Position numbers and translations under genes: made by a program | Shown: positions 7,931 to 15,956 of the stretch, one piece after another | How the letters are laid out: each line of letters begins with the position of its first letter | Position numbering within the stretch: the stretch's first letter is position 1 | NCBI GenBank assembly: GCA_905339215.1 | Contig: CAJPFN010000038.1 | Location: forward strand, 1 to 64,000 | Origin: Rhizobiaceae bacterium | Lineage (GTDB): Bacteria > Pseudomonadota > Alphaproteobacteria > Rhizobiales > Rhizobiaceae | Length of the DNA: 64,000 nucleotides | Reading direction: 5' to 3' | The notes under the pieces: generated by a model | Database searches by the model: none | What the model saw: only the letters and a program-made list of their open reading frames with translations | Told to the model about the DNA's origin: nothing

Positions 7931-8950
7931 ATGGCGTCCGATCGAAAAGCCGCGCTGGACACGGTCGTTGATACATTGAAGGCGGCAGCCGAATCCAGCC
8001 GCTTGCGTATCCTGGCGCTGCTTTCGGGCGGCGACCTGACCGTCTCGGACCTGACCGACATCCTCGGCCAGTCGCAGCCGCGCGTCTCGCGCCATCTGAA
8101 GCTCCTGCTCGAGGCGGGGCTGATCGAACGCTACCAGGAGGGGTCGTGGGCCTATTTCCGCCTGACGGACGCGGACGCCGCGCGCGACTTCGTCGCCGGC
8201 ATCGTCGCCCGGCTTGACCGCGGCGATCCGCAGATCGCGCGGGACCACGAGCGCCTGTCGTCGGTAAAGCGGCGCCGGCAGGAGCGCGCGGCGCAGTATT
8301 TCAGCTCGAATGCGGCCAGTTGGGACCAGATCCGCACGCTGCACGTGCCCGACGACGCGGTGGAGGCGGCGCTGCGCAAGCTGGTCGGCAAGCGGCCGAT
8401 CCAGACGATGCTCGACCTCGGCACGGGCACCGGACGCATTCTCGAGATATTCTCGCCGCTCTACCGTCGAGGTATCGGCATCGACATGTCTCGGGAGATG
8501 CTGGCCGTGGCGCGCGCCAACCTCGAGCGGGCCGGCATCACCAACGCGCAGGTCAGGCAGGGCGACATCTACGCCCCGCCGGTCGAGCGCGACGCCTTCG
8601 ACCTCGTCACCGTCCACCAGGTGCTGCATTACCTCGACGAGCCGCAGGCGGCGATCCGCGAGGCGGCCAGGTTGCTGCGGCCGGCAGGCAGGCTCGTGAT
8701 CGTCGATTTCGCGCCCCACGGACTCGAGTTCCTGCGCGACGAGCATGCGCATCAGCGGCTCGGCTTCTCCGACCGCCAGATCGCCGATTGGTTCGCGGAA
8801 GCGGGCCTCGACCTGGAAGAGACGCAATCCTTCGCGCCGCGCGGCGACACCGGCGGCGGGCTCGTCGTCAAGCTCTGGCTAGGCCGCGACCGCCGCCTGC
8901 TGATTGCCGATCCAACCGTTTCCCCGCTGCCGGAAAAGGAAACCGCCTGA
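7931..8950 (+). CDS. samR: ArsR-type repressor fused to a SAM methyltransferase domain (SamR)
   Basis: 339 residues in two parts. Residues about 15-95 are an ArsR winged helix (ESSRLRILALLSGGDLTVSD, QSQPRVSRHLKLLLEAGLIE). Residues about 120-310 are a class I methyltransferase fold (MLDLGTGTGRILEIF, GIGIDMSREMLAVA, LLRPAGRLVIVDFAP). This architecture occurs in alphaproteobacterial regulators of methionine metabolism in which the methyltransferase fold is thought to sense S-adenosylmethionine. ATG 7931 has TTGGAG at 7919-7924. The stop overlaps the metF start (TGATG), so the regulator and its target are one operon. Lacks metal-binding cysteines of ArsR metal sensors in the DNA-binding helix region. 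Confidence 0.85.
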   Translation: MASDRKAALDTVVDTLKAAAESSRLRILALLSGGDLTVSDLTDILGQSQPRVSRHLKLLLEAGLIERYQEGSWAYFRLTDADAARDFVAGIVARLDRGDPQIARDHERLSSVKRRRQERAAQYFSSNAASWDQIRTLHVPDDAVEAALRKLVGKRPIQTMLDLGTGTGRILEIFSPLYRRGIGIDMSREMLAVARANLERAGITNAQVRQGDIYAPPVERDAFDLVTVHQVLHYLDEPQAAIREAARLLRPAGRLVIVDFAPHGLEFLRDEHAHQRLGFSDRQIADWFAEAGLDLEETQSFAPRGDTGGGLVVKLWLGRDRRLLIADPTVSPLPEKETA

Positions 8951-9864
8951 TGAACCAGTTCCGCCTTTCCCGCCGTCCCGACATTGGCGAGAAGATCAGG
9001 GTCTCCTTCGAGTTCTTCCCGCCGAAGAGCGACGAGATGGAGGAGCGCCTCTGGGATACGGTGAAGCGGCTGGCGCCGCTCAATCCGCGCTTCGTCTCGG
9101 TCACCTACGGGGCGGGGGGGTCGACGCGCGAGCGAACGATGCGGACAGTGCGGCGCATCCTCACGGAAACCGATCTGCTTCCGGCCGCGCACCTGACCTG
9201 CGTCGGCGCCGATCGCGACGCCATCGACGCGGTCATTGCCGAGTTCGCGGAGATGGGCGTCAATCGCTTCGTCGCCCTGCGCGGCGACCCGCCGGAGGGC
9301 GTCGGCTCGGTCTACCGGCCCCATCCGGGAGGCTACGCCAACGGCGCCGAACTGGTCGCCGGGCTGAAGCGCCACGGCGATTTCGACATCTCGGTCTCGG
9401 CCTATCCTGAAAAGCACCCGGAGAGCCCGGACTTCGCCACCGACATCGAGATGCTGAAGCGCAAGGTGGACAACGGCGCGACACGGGCGATCACCCAGTT
9501 CTTCTTCGACAACGATCTCTATGAGCGCTACGTCGAGCGGGCGCGCCGGGCAGGGATCTACATCCCGATCGTTCCGGGCATCCTGCCGGTCCACAACATC
9601 GGTCAGGTGGTCAATTTCTCCTCGCGCTGCGGGGCGCATGTGCCCGAATGGCTGCGCGAACGGTTCGAGGGACTCGAGCGCGATCCGCAGACGCACGCCC
9701 TGGTGGCGGCGGCAGTGGCTGCCGAGCAGGTGCTCGACCTCGTCGAGCGCGGCGTTGGCGACTTCCACTTCTACACGATGAACCGCGCCGACCTCGCCTT
9801 CGCCATCTGCCACATGATCGGTATCCGCCGCGAACAGGGCGGTGCCGACTCGGCGGCGGCATAG
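8950..9864 (+). CDS. metF: 5,10-methylenetetrahydrofolate reductase
   Basis: 304 residues, the normal length for MetF. FAD-dependent reduction of methylenetetrahydrofolate to methyltetrahydrofolate, the methyl donor for methionine synthase. Motifs: VSFEFFPPKSDEMEERLW at the N-terminus, FVSVTYGAGGSTRERT, FVALRGDPPEG, FDISVSAYPEKHPES, ITQFFFDNDLYERY and VPGILPVHNIGQV. The start ATG 8950 shares one base with the samR stop. A terminator follows at 9968. Confidence 0.95.
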   Translation: MNQFRLSRRPDIGEKIRVSFEFFPPKSDEMEERLWDTVKRLAPLNPRFVSVTYGAGGSTRERTMRTVRRILTETDLLPAAHLTCVGADRDAIDAVIAEFAEMGVNRFVALRGDPPEGVGSVYRPHPGGYANGAELVAGLKRHGDFDISVSAYPEKHPESPDFATDIEMLKRKVDNGATRAITQFFFDNDLYERYVERARRAGIYIPIVPGILPVHNIGQVVNFSSRCGAHVPEWLRERFEGLERDPQTHALVAAAVAAEQVLDLVERGVGDFHFYTMNRADLAFAICHMIGIRREQGGADSAAA

Positions 9865-9967
9865 CCCGTCGAAAGCGACGGTCCGACCAGACGCAGAAAG
9901 CCCGCCTGGCGGCGCGTGACCTCATTGCGGGTCGAAGGAGCCGCCGCCGGCGTCCTGCATCAAAGAG

Positions 9968-9998
9968 AAAGGCCGGACTTTCGCCCGGCCTTTCCGTT
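9968..9998 (+). terminator. rho-independent-like terminator after metF
   Basis: AAAGGCCGG and CCGGCCTTT form a 9-base-pair stem with a 7-8 base loop, followed by CCGTT with a weak T run. It lies about 100 bases after metF. It is nearly symmetric and could also serve the 28-residue ORF on the other strand. Confidence 0.7.
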
Positions 9999-10026
9999 CA
10001 CCTGAGAATTCCAGTCTGTTCGAGTA

Positions 10027-10113
10027 TCAGGGCAGGACCCCCATCACGAGGGCTCCGATGAAAGCGAACGCAGCACAGATCATCAATGCGTTGATTGGCC
10101 GTGTCAGTCCCAT
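10027..10113 (-). CDS. 28-residue membrane peptide
   Basis: MGLTRPINALMICAAFAFIG, then ALVMGVLP. Twenty-eight residues, mostly one hydrophobic helix with a short basic N-terminus, so a small inner-membrane peptide. Support: AGAGGAGG seven bases before ATG 10113, a plausible promoter at 10145-10172, and a hairpin terminator just beyond its stop. Function unknown. Confidence 0.7.
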   Translation of the reverse strand: MGLTRPINALMICAAFAFIGALVMGVLP

Positions 10114-10144
10114 GTCATAGCCTCCTCTGCAGACTATGAGCCGG

Positions 10145-10172
10145 AGTCTAGGTGAGTTTTGGCAACAGGCAA
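10145..10172 (-). promoter_or_regulatory. candidate promoter of the 28-residue ORF
   Basis: On the minus strand TTGCCT (10172-10167) is 16 bases from TAGACT (10150-10145), a fair match to -35 and -10 boxes, with the start codon about 30 bases downstream. Confidence 0.45.
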
Positions 10173-10231
10173 GCGTAAAATTTGCTGCAATGCGACGCGT
10201 TTGTGAAAAAACCGACCTCGTTTCGCCCGTC

Positions 10232-10247
10232 TGGCACTGGAATTGCA
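10232..10247 (+). promoter_or_regulatory. sigma-54-type promoter motif facing eamA antisense
   Basis: TGGCAC, five bases, TTGCA. GG and GC of the -24 and -12 elements are separated by the required 10 bases. Transcription would start near 10258 on the plus strand and run antisense into the exporter gene on the minus strand. No plus-strand gene follows for over 1 kb, and no enhancer-binding protein gene is nearby. Confidence 0.45.
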
Positions 10248-10319
10248 AGGAATTTTCCGCCCGATCCGGCTGTGGGTAAAATCGCATTTCGGTTCGCAAC
10301 AACGGCAAGAGAGACGAGA

Positions 10320-11258
10320 TCAGCGGCGGCGCAGCAGGCGGCCGTCGATGGTGACCAGCCCCGTCGCGATCAGCGCCATGCCGGCGAATTCGACCGGCTC
10401 CAGATGCTCGCCGAGGAAGGCGATGCCGAGAAGGATGGCGCTGACCGGCACGATCAGCGTGACCAGCGAGGCATTCGTTGCGCCCGCGGAGGCGACCAGC
10501 CCGAAATAGAGGATGTAGGCGAAGGCGGTGGAGAGCAACGCCAGGGCGACGACGGCGGCCCACACCGGCGCACTCGCCGAAAACAGCCCATCCGCACCGA
10601 CGGCAACAAGAACGACCGGGATCATCACGGCGGTGGAAGCGGTGAGCTGCGCCGTCGCCATGACCGCCGGCGGGATGGCGCGAAAACGCTTCGCCACCAT
10701 CAGGGCGAAGGCGTAGGAGACGGACGCGCCGACCAGGGCAAGCTTGGCCCACAGCGGCCCGCCGAGGCCGGTAGCGAGGTCGGGACCGATCATGACGGCC
10801 GTCCCGGCGATGCCGAACAGGATGCCGACGACCTTGTTCCAGGTGAGCCGCTCGTCGGCGGTCAAGCGGCTGGCGAGCATAGCCGTCCAGAACGGCGTCG
10901 TCGCGTTGAGCACGGAGGCCAGCCCTGCGCCGAGCTCGGTCTGGCCGGCGAAAATCAACGAGAAGGGAATGACGTTGTTGAGCACGGCAAGAAGCAGGAA
11001 GCCGGCCGCATGGGGCAGGGCGAGCGCGAACGAGATCCCGCGCGCGGCGAGGTAGAGGTGGAGCGCTGCACCCGCGATGGCGACACGGAACAGCACCAGC
11101 GCCAGCGGATGGATTTCCGCGACCGCGATGCGGGCGAAGAAGAAGGAGCCACCCCAGATCGCGCCCAGCAACAGGAGCATCGCCCAGTCGCGAAGCGACA
11201 TGGCAGGCGCGGCGGCCCGGCGGTCCATGGTCGGTGCGGTCACTGTACTCTCCGTCAT
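10320..11258 (-). CDS. EamA/RhaT-family exporter (drug/metabolite transporter)
   Basis: 312 residues from ATG 11258 with about ten hydrophobic segments arranged as two EamA halves. The first starts at WAMLLLLGAIWGGSFFFARI and the second at AKLALVGASVSYAFALMVAK. The duplicated pattern with the WG(G/S)SF motif is characteristic of the DMT superfamily, inner-membrane carriers that mostly export amino acids, metabolites or drugs. The substrate cannot be read from sequence. It is divergent from the PLP decarboxylase gene, which may hint at export of a related amino acid or amine, but this is weak inference. Confidence 0.85.
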   Translation of the reverse strand: MTESTVTAPTMDRRAAAPAMSLRDWAMLLLLGAIWGGSFFFARIAVAEIHPLALVLFRVAIAGAALHLYLAARGISFALALPHAAGFLLLAVLNNVIPFSLIFAGQTELGAGLASVLNATTPFWTAMLASRLTADERLTWNKVVGILFGIAGTAVMIGPDLATGLGGPLWAKLALVGASVSYAFALMVAKRFRAIPPAVMATAQLTASTAVMIPVVLVAVGADGLFSASAPVWAAVVALALLSTAFAYILYFGLVASAGATNASLVTLIVPVSAILLGIAFLGEHLEPVEFAGMALIATGLVTIDGRLLRRR

Positions 11259-11448
11259 CCACGATCTGGAAGGGCAATATGCACGGACGCGCGCCGCCGC
11301 CACCCGATTTCCGCGTCCTGCCGCAAGACGACGCTCCCGCTGGTGCAATCGAGGGACGGGAACGCGACCGTCGGCCGCAATGTTTCGCTTTCACATGGAA
11401 GTGCGGCTATCCTATCTAGTGCAGGCGGCGGGATATCAGGAGCCTCCA

Positions 11449-12672
11449 TTGCAGCAATTCGAGAATGCGCGGGCCGCCGCGCTTGCCATGCGGCCCGACG
11501 ATCCGGTCTACTGCTTCCGGCCGGAGGTGCTGAAGGCCGACGCCAGGCGCTTCGTCGAGATGTTCCCCGGCAAGACCGCCTATGCGGTGAAGACCAACGG
11601 CGAGCAGATGGTGCTGAAGACGCTGGTCGAGTCGGGAATCTCGGCCTTCGACGTCGCCTCGCCGGGCGAGTTCGCCGCGGTGCGCGCCGTCTCGCCCGAC
11701 GCCGAGATGCTCTACATGCACCCGGTGAAGGCGCAGTCGCACATCCGGCTGGCGCTCGAGGACTACGGCATCCGCGTCGTTGCCGTCGACCACGAGGACG
11801 AGGTGACAAAACTCACCCGCGTGGTGCGCGCCCTCGACATCGACCCCGGCCAGATCGCCGTATTCGTGCGCATCCAGACCAAAGGCTCGGCCGCCTACGA
11901 GCTGTCGAAGAAGTTCGGCGCCGGGCCGGCCTATGCAGTGGAACTGGCGCAGCGGCTGGAGCGCACCGGCTATCGTGTGGGGCTGTGCTTCCATGTCGGC
12001 AGCCAGATCGAGGATCCCGACACCTACGAGCGGGCGCTGGCCTCGGCCGACTGGGTGAGGAACCGCGTCGGCTTCAAACTCTCCGGCCTCGACGTTGGCG
12101 GCGGCTTCCCGGCCGAGTACGGTACGGACCCGCGGAGCAGGGCGCCCGAGATGCCCTCGCTCGGGCAGATCATGTCGCGGCTCAGGGGCGACCTCGCGGA
12201 GTATCAGTTCTCCGACCTGCCGCTGGTCGCCGAGCCGGGCAGGGTGATCGTGGCCCGCGCCTTCTCGCTGATCGTCAGGGTGCTGCTGCGCAAGGGCAGG
12301 CGGCTCTATATCAACGACGGCATATGGGCGTCGCTGTCGGATTCGTGGACCGGCAAGCTGACGCTGCCGGCGCGCTTCATCCCCGACCCGGCGATCCGCA
12401 CGCGCAATGGCGACGACAAGAACATCGTGCCGTTCAGGGTCTGCGGGGCGACCTGCGATTCGGTCGACATCCTGTCCAGGCCGTTCTGGCTGCCGGAGAC
12501 GGTGGACACGGGCGACTGGATCGAGATCGGCCACATCGGCGCCTACTCGCTGTCGCTCAGGACCCGCTTCAACGGCTTCTACCCGGACACGTTCGTCGAG
12601 GTGACGACGCCGTTCGACGAGGGCGACGCACCGCAGGGCTTCGCCAGCCTGGAAACCATGGCGGGGGCATAG
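11449..12672 (+). CDS. type III PLP-dependent decarboxylase (ornithine/lysine decarboxylase-like)
   Basis: 407 residues. An alanine-racemase-fold decarboxylase of the eukaryotic ODC/DAP class. The PLP lysine is in YAVKTNGE (about residue 48), the glycine loop in LDVGGGFPAEYG, the phosphate-binding motif in AEPGRVIVARAFS, and the substrate-side cysteine in GATCDSVDIL. The family decarboxylates L-ornithine, L-lysine or diaminopimelate, and the first would feed putrescine synthesis. The start is TTG 11449, chosen for AGGAG at 11438-11442; the open frame runs further back and an ATG at 11380 is an alternative. A small membrane protein gene follows 3 bases after its stop. Confidence 0.85.
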   Translation: MQQFENARAAALAMRPDDPVYCFRPEVLKADARRFVEMFPGKTAYAVKTNGEQMVLKTLVESGISAFDVASPGEFAAVRAVSPDAEMLYMHPVKAQSHIRLALEDYGIRVVAVDHEDEVTKLTRVVRALDIDPGQIAVFVRIQTKGSAAYELSKKFGAGPAYAVELAQRLERTGYRVGLCFHVGSQIEDPDTYERALASADWVRNRVGFKLSGLDVGGGFPAEYGTDPRSRAPEMPSLGQIMSRLRGDLAEYQFSDLPLVAEPGRVIVARAFSLIVRVLLRKGRRLYINDGIWASLSDSWTGKLTLPARFIPDPAIRTRNGDDKNIVPFRVCGATCDSVDILSRPFWLPETVDTGDWIEIGHIGAYSLSLRTRFNGFYPDTFVEVTTPFDEGDAPQGFASLETMAGA

Positions 12673-12675
12673 GGC

Positions 12676-12957
12676 ATGGGTGGAGCTCCGAACGGTCCGA
12701 GGCAGCCGCGGCTGCCGAAACTAATCCGCTTCGTGCTGGTCAACTCGCTGATCGGCGTCGTCATCGGCTGGCTGGTGGCCGCCGGGCTGATCTGGTTCAA
12801 CGTCGGCGGTTTCGGCCAGCTGGTCATGCATTCGAGCCAGCGCGGCGTGGCGCTGTTCATCCTGGCGATGTCGTTCGGCGTGACCTTCGGCTTTGCCTTC
12901 CTCGCAACAGCCGTGATCCTCCTGCCGCGCGACAAGGACGAGTTCGACCAGGTATGA
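12676..12957 (+). CDS. small inner-membrane protein, two helices
   Basis: 93 residues. Two hydrophobic helices (FVLVNSLIGVVIGWLVAAGL about residues 19-38, and LFILAMSFGVTFGFAFLATA about 60-79) with an acidic tail RDKDEFDQV. Starts 3 bases after the decarboxylase stop, so it is in the same operon. I recognise no named family. Confidence 0.72.
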   Translation: MGGAPNGPRQPRLPKLIRFVLVNSLIGVVIGWLVAAGLIWFNVGGFGQLVMHSSQRGVALFILAMSFGVTFGFAFLATAVILLPRDKDEFDQV

Positions 12958-12985
12958 GGCGCAGGCGCGCGCGTGCGCCCGCCGG

Positions 12986-13642
12986 TCAGGCCGCGCGCTT
13001 GCGGGCAACGAGGAACACGGCGGTCCCGTCGTCCGGCCGCCAGCGGTATTCGATGTCGAAGCCGTTGGCGACGAGGCAGCGTTCGAGGTCGCGCTGGCTG
13101 AAGACCCTGATCAGCGGCATCAGGCCGACGAGGCGGCCGATCGGCACGACCAGCTTGAACCAGGCCATGCGGTCGGCGAGACAGCCGGTGTTCGACACAA
13201 ACAGGCCGCCGGGCTTCAGCATCGCAGCGATCTTCGCCACGGCGCCCTGCCAGTCGTCGATCAGGTGCAGCAGGCTCAGCGCCAGCACGGCGTCGCGGCT
13301 GCCGTCGCCGGCGGGGAACTGGTCGAGCGAGGCGGCCTCGAAGGAGGCGTTGGCAATACCGGCCGCGCGGGCCTTCGCGTCGGCGATCTGAACCATGCGG
13401 GGCGAGACGTCGACGCCGTGGACGTGGCGGACATGGGGCGCGTGCGCGATCGCCGTGGAGCCAGTGCCGCAGCCGATCTCGAGCACGTCCATGTCCGGGC
13501 TCAGATAGTCGCGGGTGATAGCGAGCTTGCGCTGGTAGATGGCCTCGTCGGGCACGGGCTTGCGCGAATAGCGGTCGGCGATGCGGTCCCAGAAACGGGC
13601 GGATTCGCGCGCGGCGGCGCTGGCGGCGGGGGCGTAGGTCAT
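12986..13642 (-). CDS. class I SAM-dependent methyltransferase
   Basis: 218 residues. Methyltransferase fold with motif I VLEIGCGTGSTAIAHA (about residues 54-69), VHGVDVSPRMVQIADAK, LALSLLHLIDDW and MLKPGGLFVSNTG. The N-terminus (ARFWDRIADRYSRKPVPDEA) resembles ubiquinone or phospholipid methyltransferase-like proteins, but the substrate is unknown. It is divergent from a LysR regulator gene with 109 bases between, a common arrangement for a regulator and its target. Confidence 0.8.
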   Translation of the reverse strand: MTYAPAASAAARESARFWDRIADRYSRKPVPDEAIYQRKLAITRDYLSPDMDVLEIGCGTGSTAIAHAPHVRHVHGVDVSPRMVQIADAKARAAGIANASFEAASLDQFPAGDGSRDAVLALSLLHLIDDWQGAVAKIAAMLKPGGLFVSNTGCLADRMAWFKLVVPIGRLVGLMPLIRVFSQRDLERCLVANGFDIEYRWRPDDGTAVFLVARKRAA

Positions 13643-13731
13643 CGTTCTCTCGAAGGTGGCGGCCGACGGCTGCCGGCGTCTGCTGTTTCGTTGGCGGGGT
13701 TTCTACATCCGCGATCCGTGCATGGAAATTG

Positions 13732-13751
13732 ACTAATTCTGTCTATTTAGT
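13732..13751. promoter_or_regulatory. inverted repeat at the start of the LysR gene
   Basis: ACTAA, ten bases, TTAGT, ending directly before ATG 13752. The same stretch offers TTGACT (13729-13734) as a -35 box. LysR proteins bind interrupted dyads of about this size, so it could serve autoregulation and control of the divergent methyltransferase gene. Confidence 0.45.
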
Positions 13752-14654
13752 ATGCGTTTCCGCATGGAATGGCGCAGCGTCACCTTCGACTGGAACAGGG
13801 CTCGGGCCTTCCTCGTCACGGCGGAGGAAGGATCGTACTCGGCCGCGGCGCGAGCGCTCGGCATGACCCAGCCGACGCTCGGACGGCAGGTCGAGGCTCT
13901 GGAGAAGGAGCTCGGCATCGCCCTGTTCGAACGCGTCGGGCGGGGGCTGGCACTGACGCCGAGCGGCCTCGAGCTGGTCGAGCACGTTCGCGCCATGGGT
14001 GAGGCGGCGAGTCGCGTCTCGCTCGCCGCGACGGGCCAGTCGCAGTCGATCGAGGGCACCGTCAGCGTCACCGCGAGCGAGATCGACTCGGCCTTCCTGC
14101 TGCCGCCGATGGTGGAGCGGCTGCGGCGCGACCATCCCGGCATCCGCATCGACGTCGTCGCCAGCAACAGCGTGCGCGACCTGCGCCGGCGCGAGGCGGA
14201 CATCGCCGTGCGCAGCTTCCGGCCGACCGATCCGGAGCTGATCGCGCGCAAGGTGATGGACGGAGAGGCGAGGCTCTATGCTGCGCCGTCCTACATCGAG
14301 CGCGCGTCCGACCTCGACACGCCGCACGGCCTTTCCGGCGCCGACTTCATCGGCTTCGAGGACAATGAAGCCTACCTGAAGGGCCTGACGCGCCTCGGGC
14401 TGGATCTTTCGGAACGTAGTTTCCCACTGCGCAGCGGCTCGCATCTCGTGCACTGGGAACTGGCGAAGCAGGGCGCAGGCATCGGCGTCATGACGACCCG
14501 CGTCGGCGATGCCGAGCCGAAGGTGCGGCGCGTGGCGGAGTGGTTGCCGGCGTTCACGTTCGAGACATGGCTTGCGGCGCATCGCGAACTGAACACAAGC
14601 CGCCGCGTCAGGCTCGTCTTCGACCGGCTGGTCGAGGAGTTTCGCGAGCTCTGA
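13752..14654 (+). CDS. LysR-family transcriptional regulator
   Basis: 300 residues. N-terminal winged helix (ARAFLVTAEEGSYSAAARAL, then GMTQPTLGRQVEALEKELGI and LFERVGRGLALTPSG) followed by the two-lobed effector-binding domain (about residues 95-298). The start is either ATG 13752 or ATG 13764; neither has a clear Shine-Dalgarno sequence. It is divergent from the methyltransferase gene at 12986-13642 and convergent with lrgB. The effector is unknown. Confidence 0.85.
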   Translation: MRFRMEWRSVTFDWNRARAFLVTAEEGSYSAAARALGMTQPTLGRQVEALEKELGIALFERVGRGLALTPSGLELVEHVRAMGEAASRVSLAATGQSQSIEGTVSVTASEIDSAFLLPPMVERLRRDHPGIRIDVVASNSVRDLRRREADIAVRSFRPTDPELIARKVMDGEARLYAAPSYIERASDLDTPHGLSGADFIGFEDNEAYLKGLTRLGLDLSERSFPLRSGSHLVHWELAKQGAGIGVMTTRVGDAEPKVRRVAEWLPAFTFETWLAAHRELNTSRRVRLVFDRLVEEFREL

Positions 14655-14662
14655 AATCCCCC

Positions 14663-15382
14663 TCAGCCGGCCAGCGCCAGCCACAAGAGAACGAGCAGGC
14701 TGGTCAGCGCGCCGTTCAATCCCATCGCGATGCCGGCGAAGGTGCCGGCAAGTTCGCTCACCTGGAAGGCGCGCGCCGTACCGATTCCGTGCGAGGCGAC
14801 GCCGGCGGCGAAGCCGCGCGCGGCGTAGTCACTGATCTTCAGCGTGTTCATCAGCGGCGTCACCACGATCGCGCCGGCAATCCCGGTGGCGATGACCAGC
14901 ACGGCGGTAAGCGACGGCACGCCGCCGAGGCTCTTGGCCAGATCCATGGCGATCGGCGCGGTCACCGACTTCGGCGCCAGCGAGGCGAGCACCTCGCGCG
15001 GCGCGCCGAACAGGAAGGCGATGCCGACGGCACTGACGGCGGCGGTGACCGAGCCGGCGACGAGCGCCGCCGCCATCGGCAGCAGCGCGCGGCGCACCGT
15101 GGCGAGGTTGCGGTAGAGCGGGATGGCGAGGGCGACCGTCGCCGGGCCGAGCAGGAAATGCACGAACTGGGCGCCGTCGAAGAAGGCGCGGTAGTCGGTG
15201 CCGGTTGCGATCAGCAGGCCTGCGAGCAGCGCCGCGGCGATGACCACCGGATTGGCCAGTGCATGGCGGGCAAAGCGCGCCGAGACGGCGTCGCCGATCC
15301 AGTAGGCGCCAAGCGTCGCCGTCAGCCAGGTGAGCGGCGAGGCCGACAGGTAGACCCAGATCTGCACGATCTCGGGACTCAT
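14663..15382 (-). CDS. lrgB: LrgB-family membrane protein
   Basis: 239 residues with several transmembrane helices and the LrgB/CidB signature: FLLGPATVALAIPLYRN, APKSVTAPIAMDLAKSLGG and GIGTARAFQVSELAGTFA. LrgB acts with LrgA; the pair has been linked to murein hydrolase control and, in some organisms and plastids, to transport of small organic acids such as pyruvate or glycolate. The start overlaps the lrgA stop (15379-15382), showing one operon. Confidence 0.88.
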   Translation of the reverse strand: MSPEIVQIWVYLSASPLTWLTATLGAYWIGDAVSARFARHALANPVVIAAALLAGLLIATGTDYRAFFDGAQFVHFLLGPATVALAIPLYRNLATVRRALLPMAAALVAGSVTAAVSAVGIAFLFGAPREVLASLAPKSVTAPIAMDLAKSLGGVPSLTAVLVIATGIAGAIVVTPLMNTLKISDYAARGFAAGVASHGIGTARAFQVSELAGTFAGIAMGLNGALTSLLVLLWLALAG

Positions 15383-15783
15383 TTAGCCCTCCGCCGCTCG
15401 GTCCAGCGCGCCACGGCGAGGAAGGCGTAGACGGTGACGACCAAAGTCAGCACCGTCGAGGCGAGCAGGGCGACGATGAGCGGCAGGCCGAAGGCGGCAA
15501 GCACATCGCCCTGCTGGACGATGCCGACGGCCGCCGGCACGAAGAGCAGTGACAGGTTGCGCAGAAGCGCGCCGCCGGTCGCCTCGAGAGACCGCCCGGC
15601 GCCGCGGCGCAGGACGAGGACGGCGAACAGCAGGCCCATGCCGACGACCGGACCGGGGAAGGCGACGCCAGGAACGACCTGCCTGGCGGCGGCGACGAGA
15701 ACCTCGCCGGCGAGCTGGCAGGCGAGCAGCAACGTCAGCGCCCGGACGATGCCGATGGGTCTCTGCTCCGCGTCGCTGGTCAT
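15379..15783 (-). CDS. lrgA: LrgA/CidA-family holin-like protein
   Basis: 134 residues from ATG 15783. Four hydrophobic helices, with FPGPVVGMGLLFAVLVL and FVPAAVGIVQQGDVL, the conserved CidA/LrgA segments. Inner-membrane partner of the LrgB protein that follows with a four-base overlap. The 173 bases to the divergent acyltransferase gene hold no obvious promoter. Confidence 0.86.
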   Translation of the reverse strand: MTSDAEQRPIGIVRALTLLLACQLAGEVLVAAARQVVPGVAFPGPVVGMGLLFAVLVLRRGAGRSLEATGGALLRNLSLLFVPAAVGIVQQGDVLAAFGLPLIVALLASTVLTLVVTVYAFLAVARWTERRRAK

Positions 15784-15956
15784 GGCCGGCTCCCTCGCGG
15801 CCAAGCTGGCACAGGCGCTTGCGCGGCGCCAGAGCCGGAGGAGGACGGCCGGTGGAGATCAACCGACCGAGGTTTTTTTCGTCGACGCAATGGCTTTCGG
15901 AAACGCGGTGGGCGCATGTATGTTCGGCGCCGGGGCAAAGGGGCCGTTCTGTATTT

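Noticed and set aside
7804-8949. A SAM or SAH riboswitch before metF
   Set aside because: The leader before samR is about 20-30 bases and metF overlaps samR, leaving no room for an aptamer; control fits the DNA operator.
10182-13391. A 1069-codon open frame on the plus strand
   Set aside because: It runs antisense through the EamA gene and out of frame through the decarboxylase gene, has no family motifs, and reflects the high GC content.
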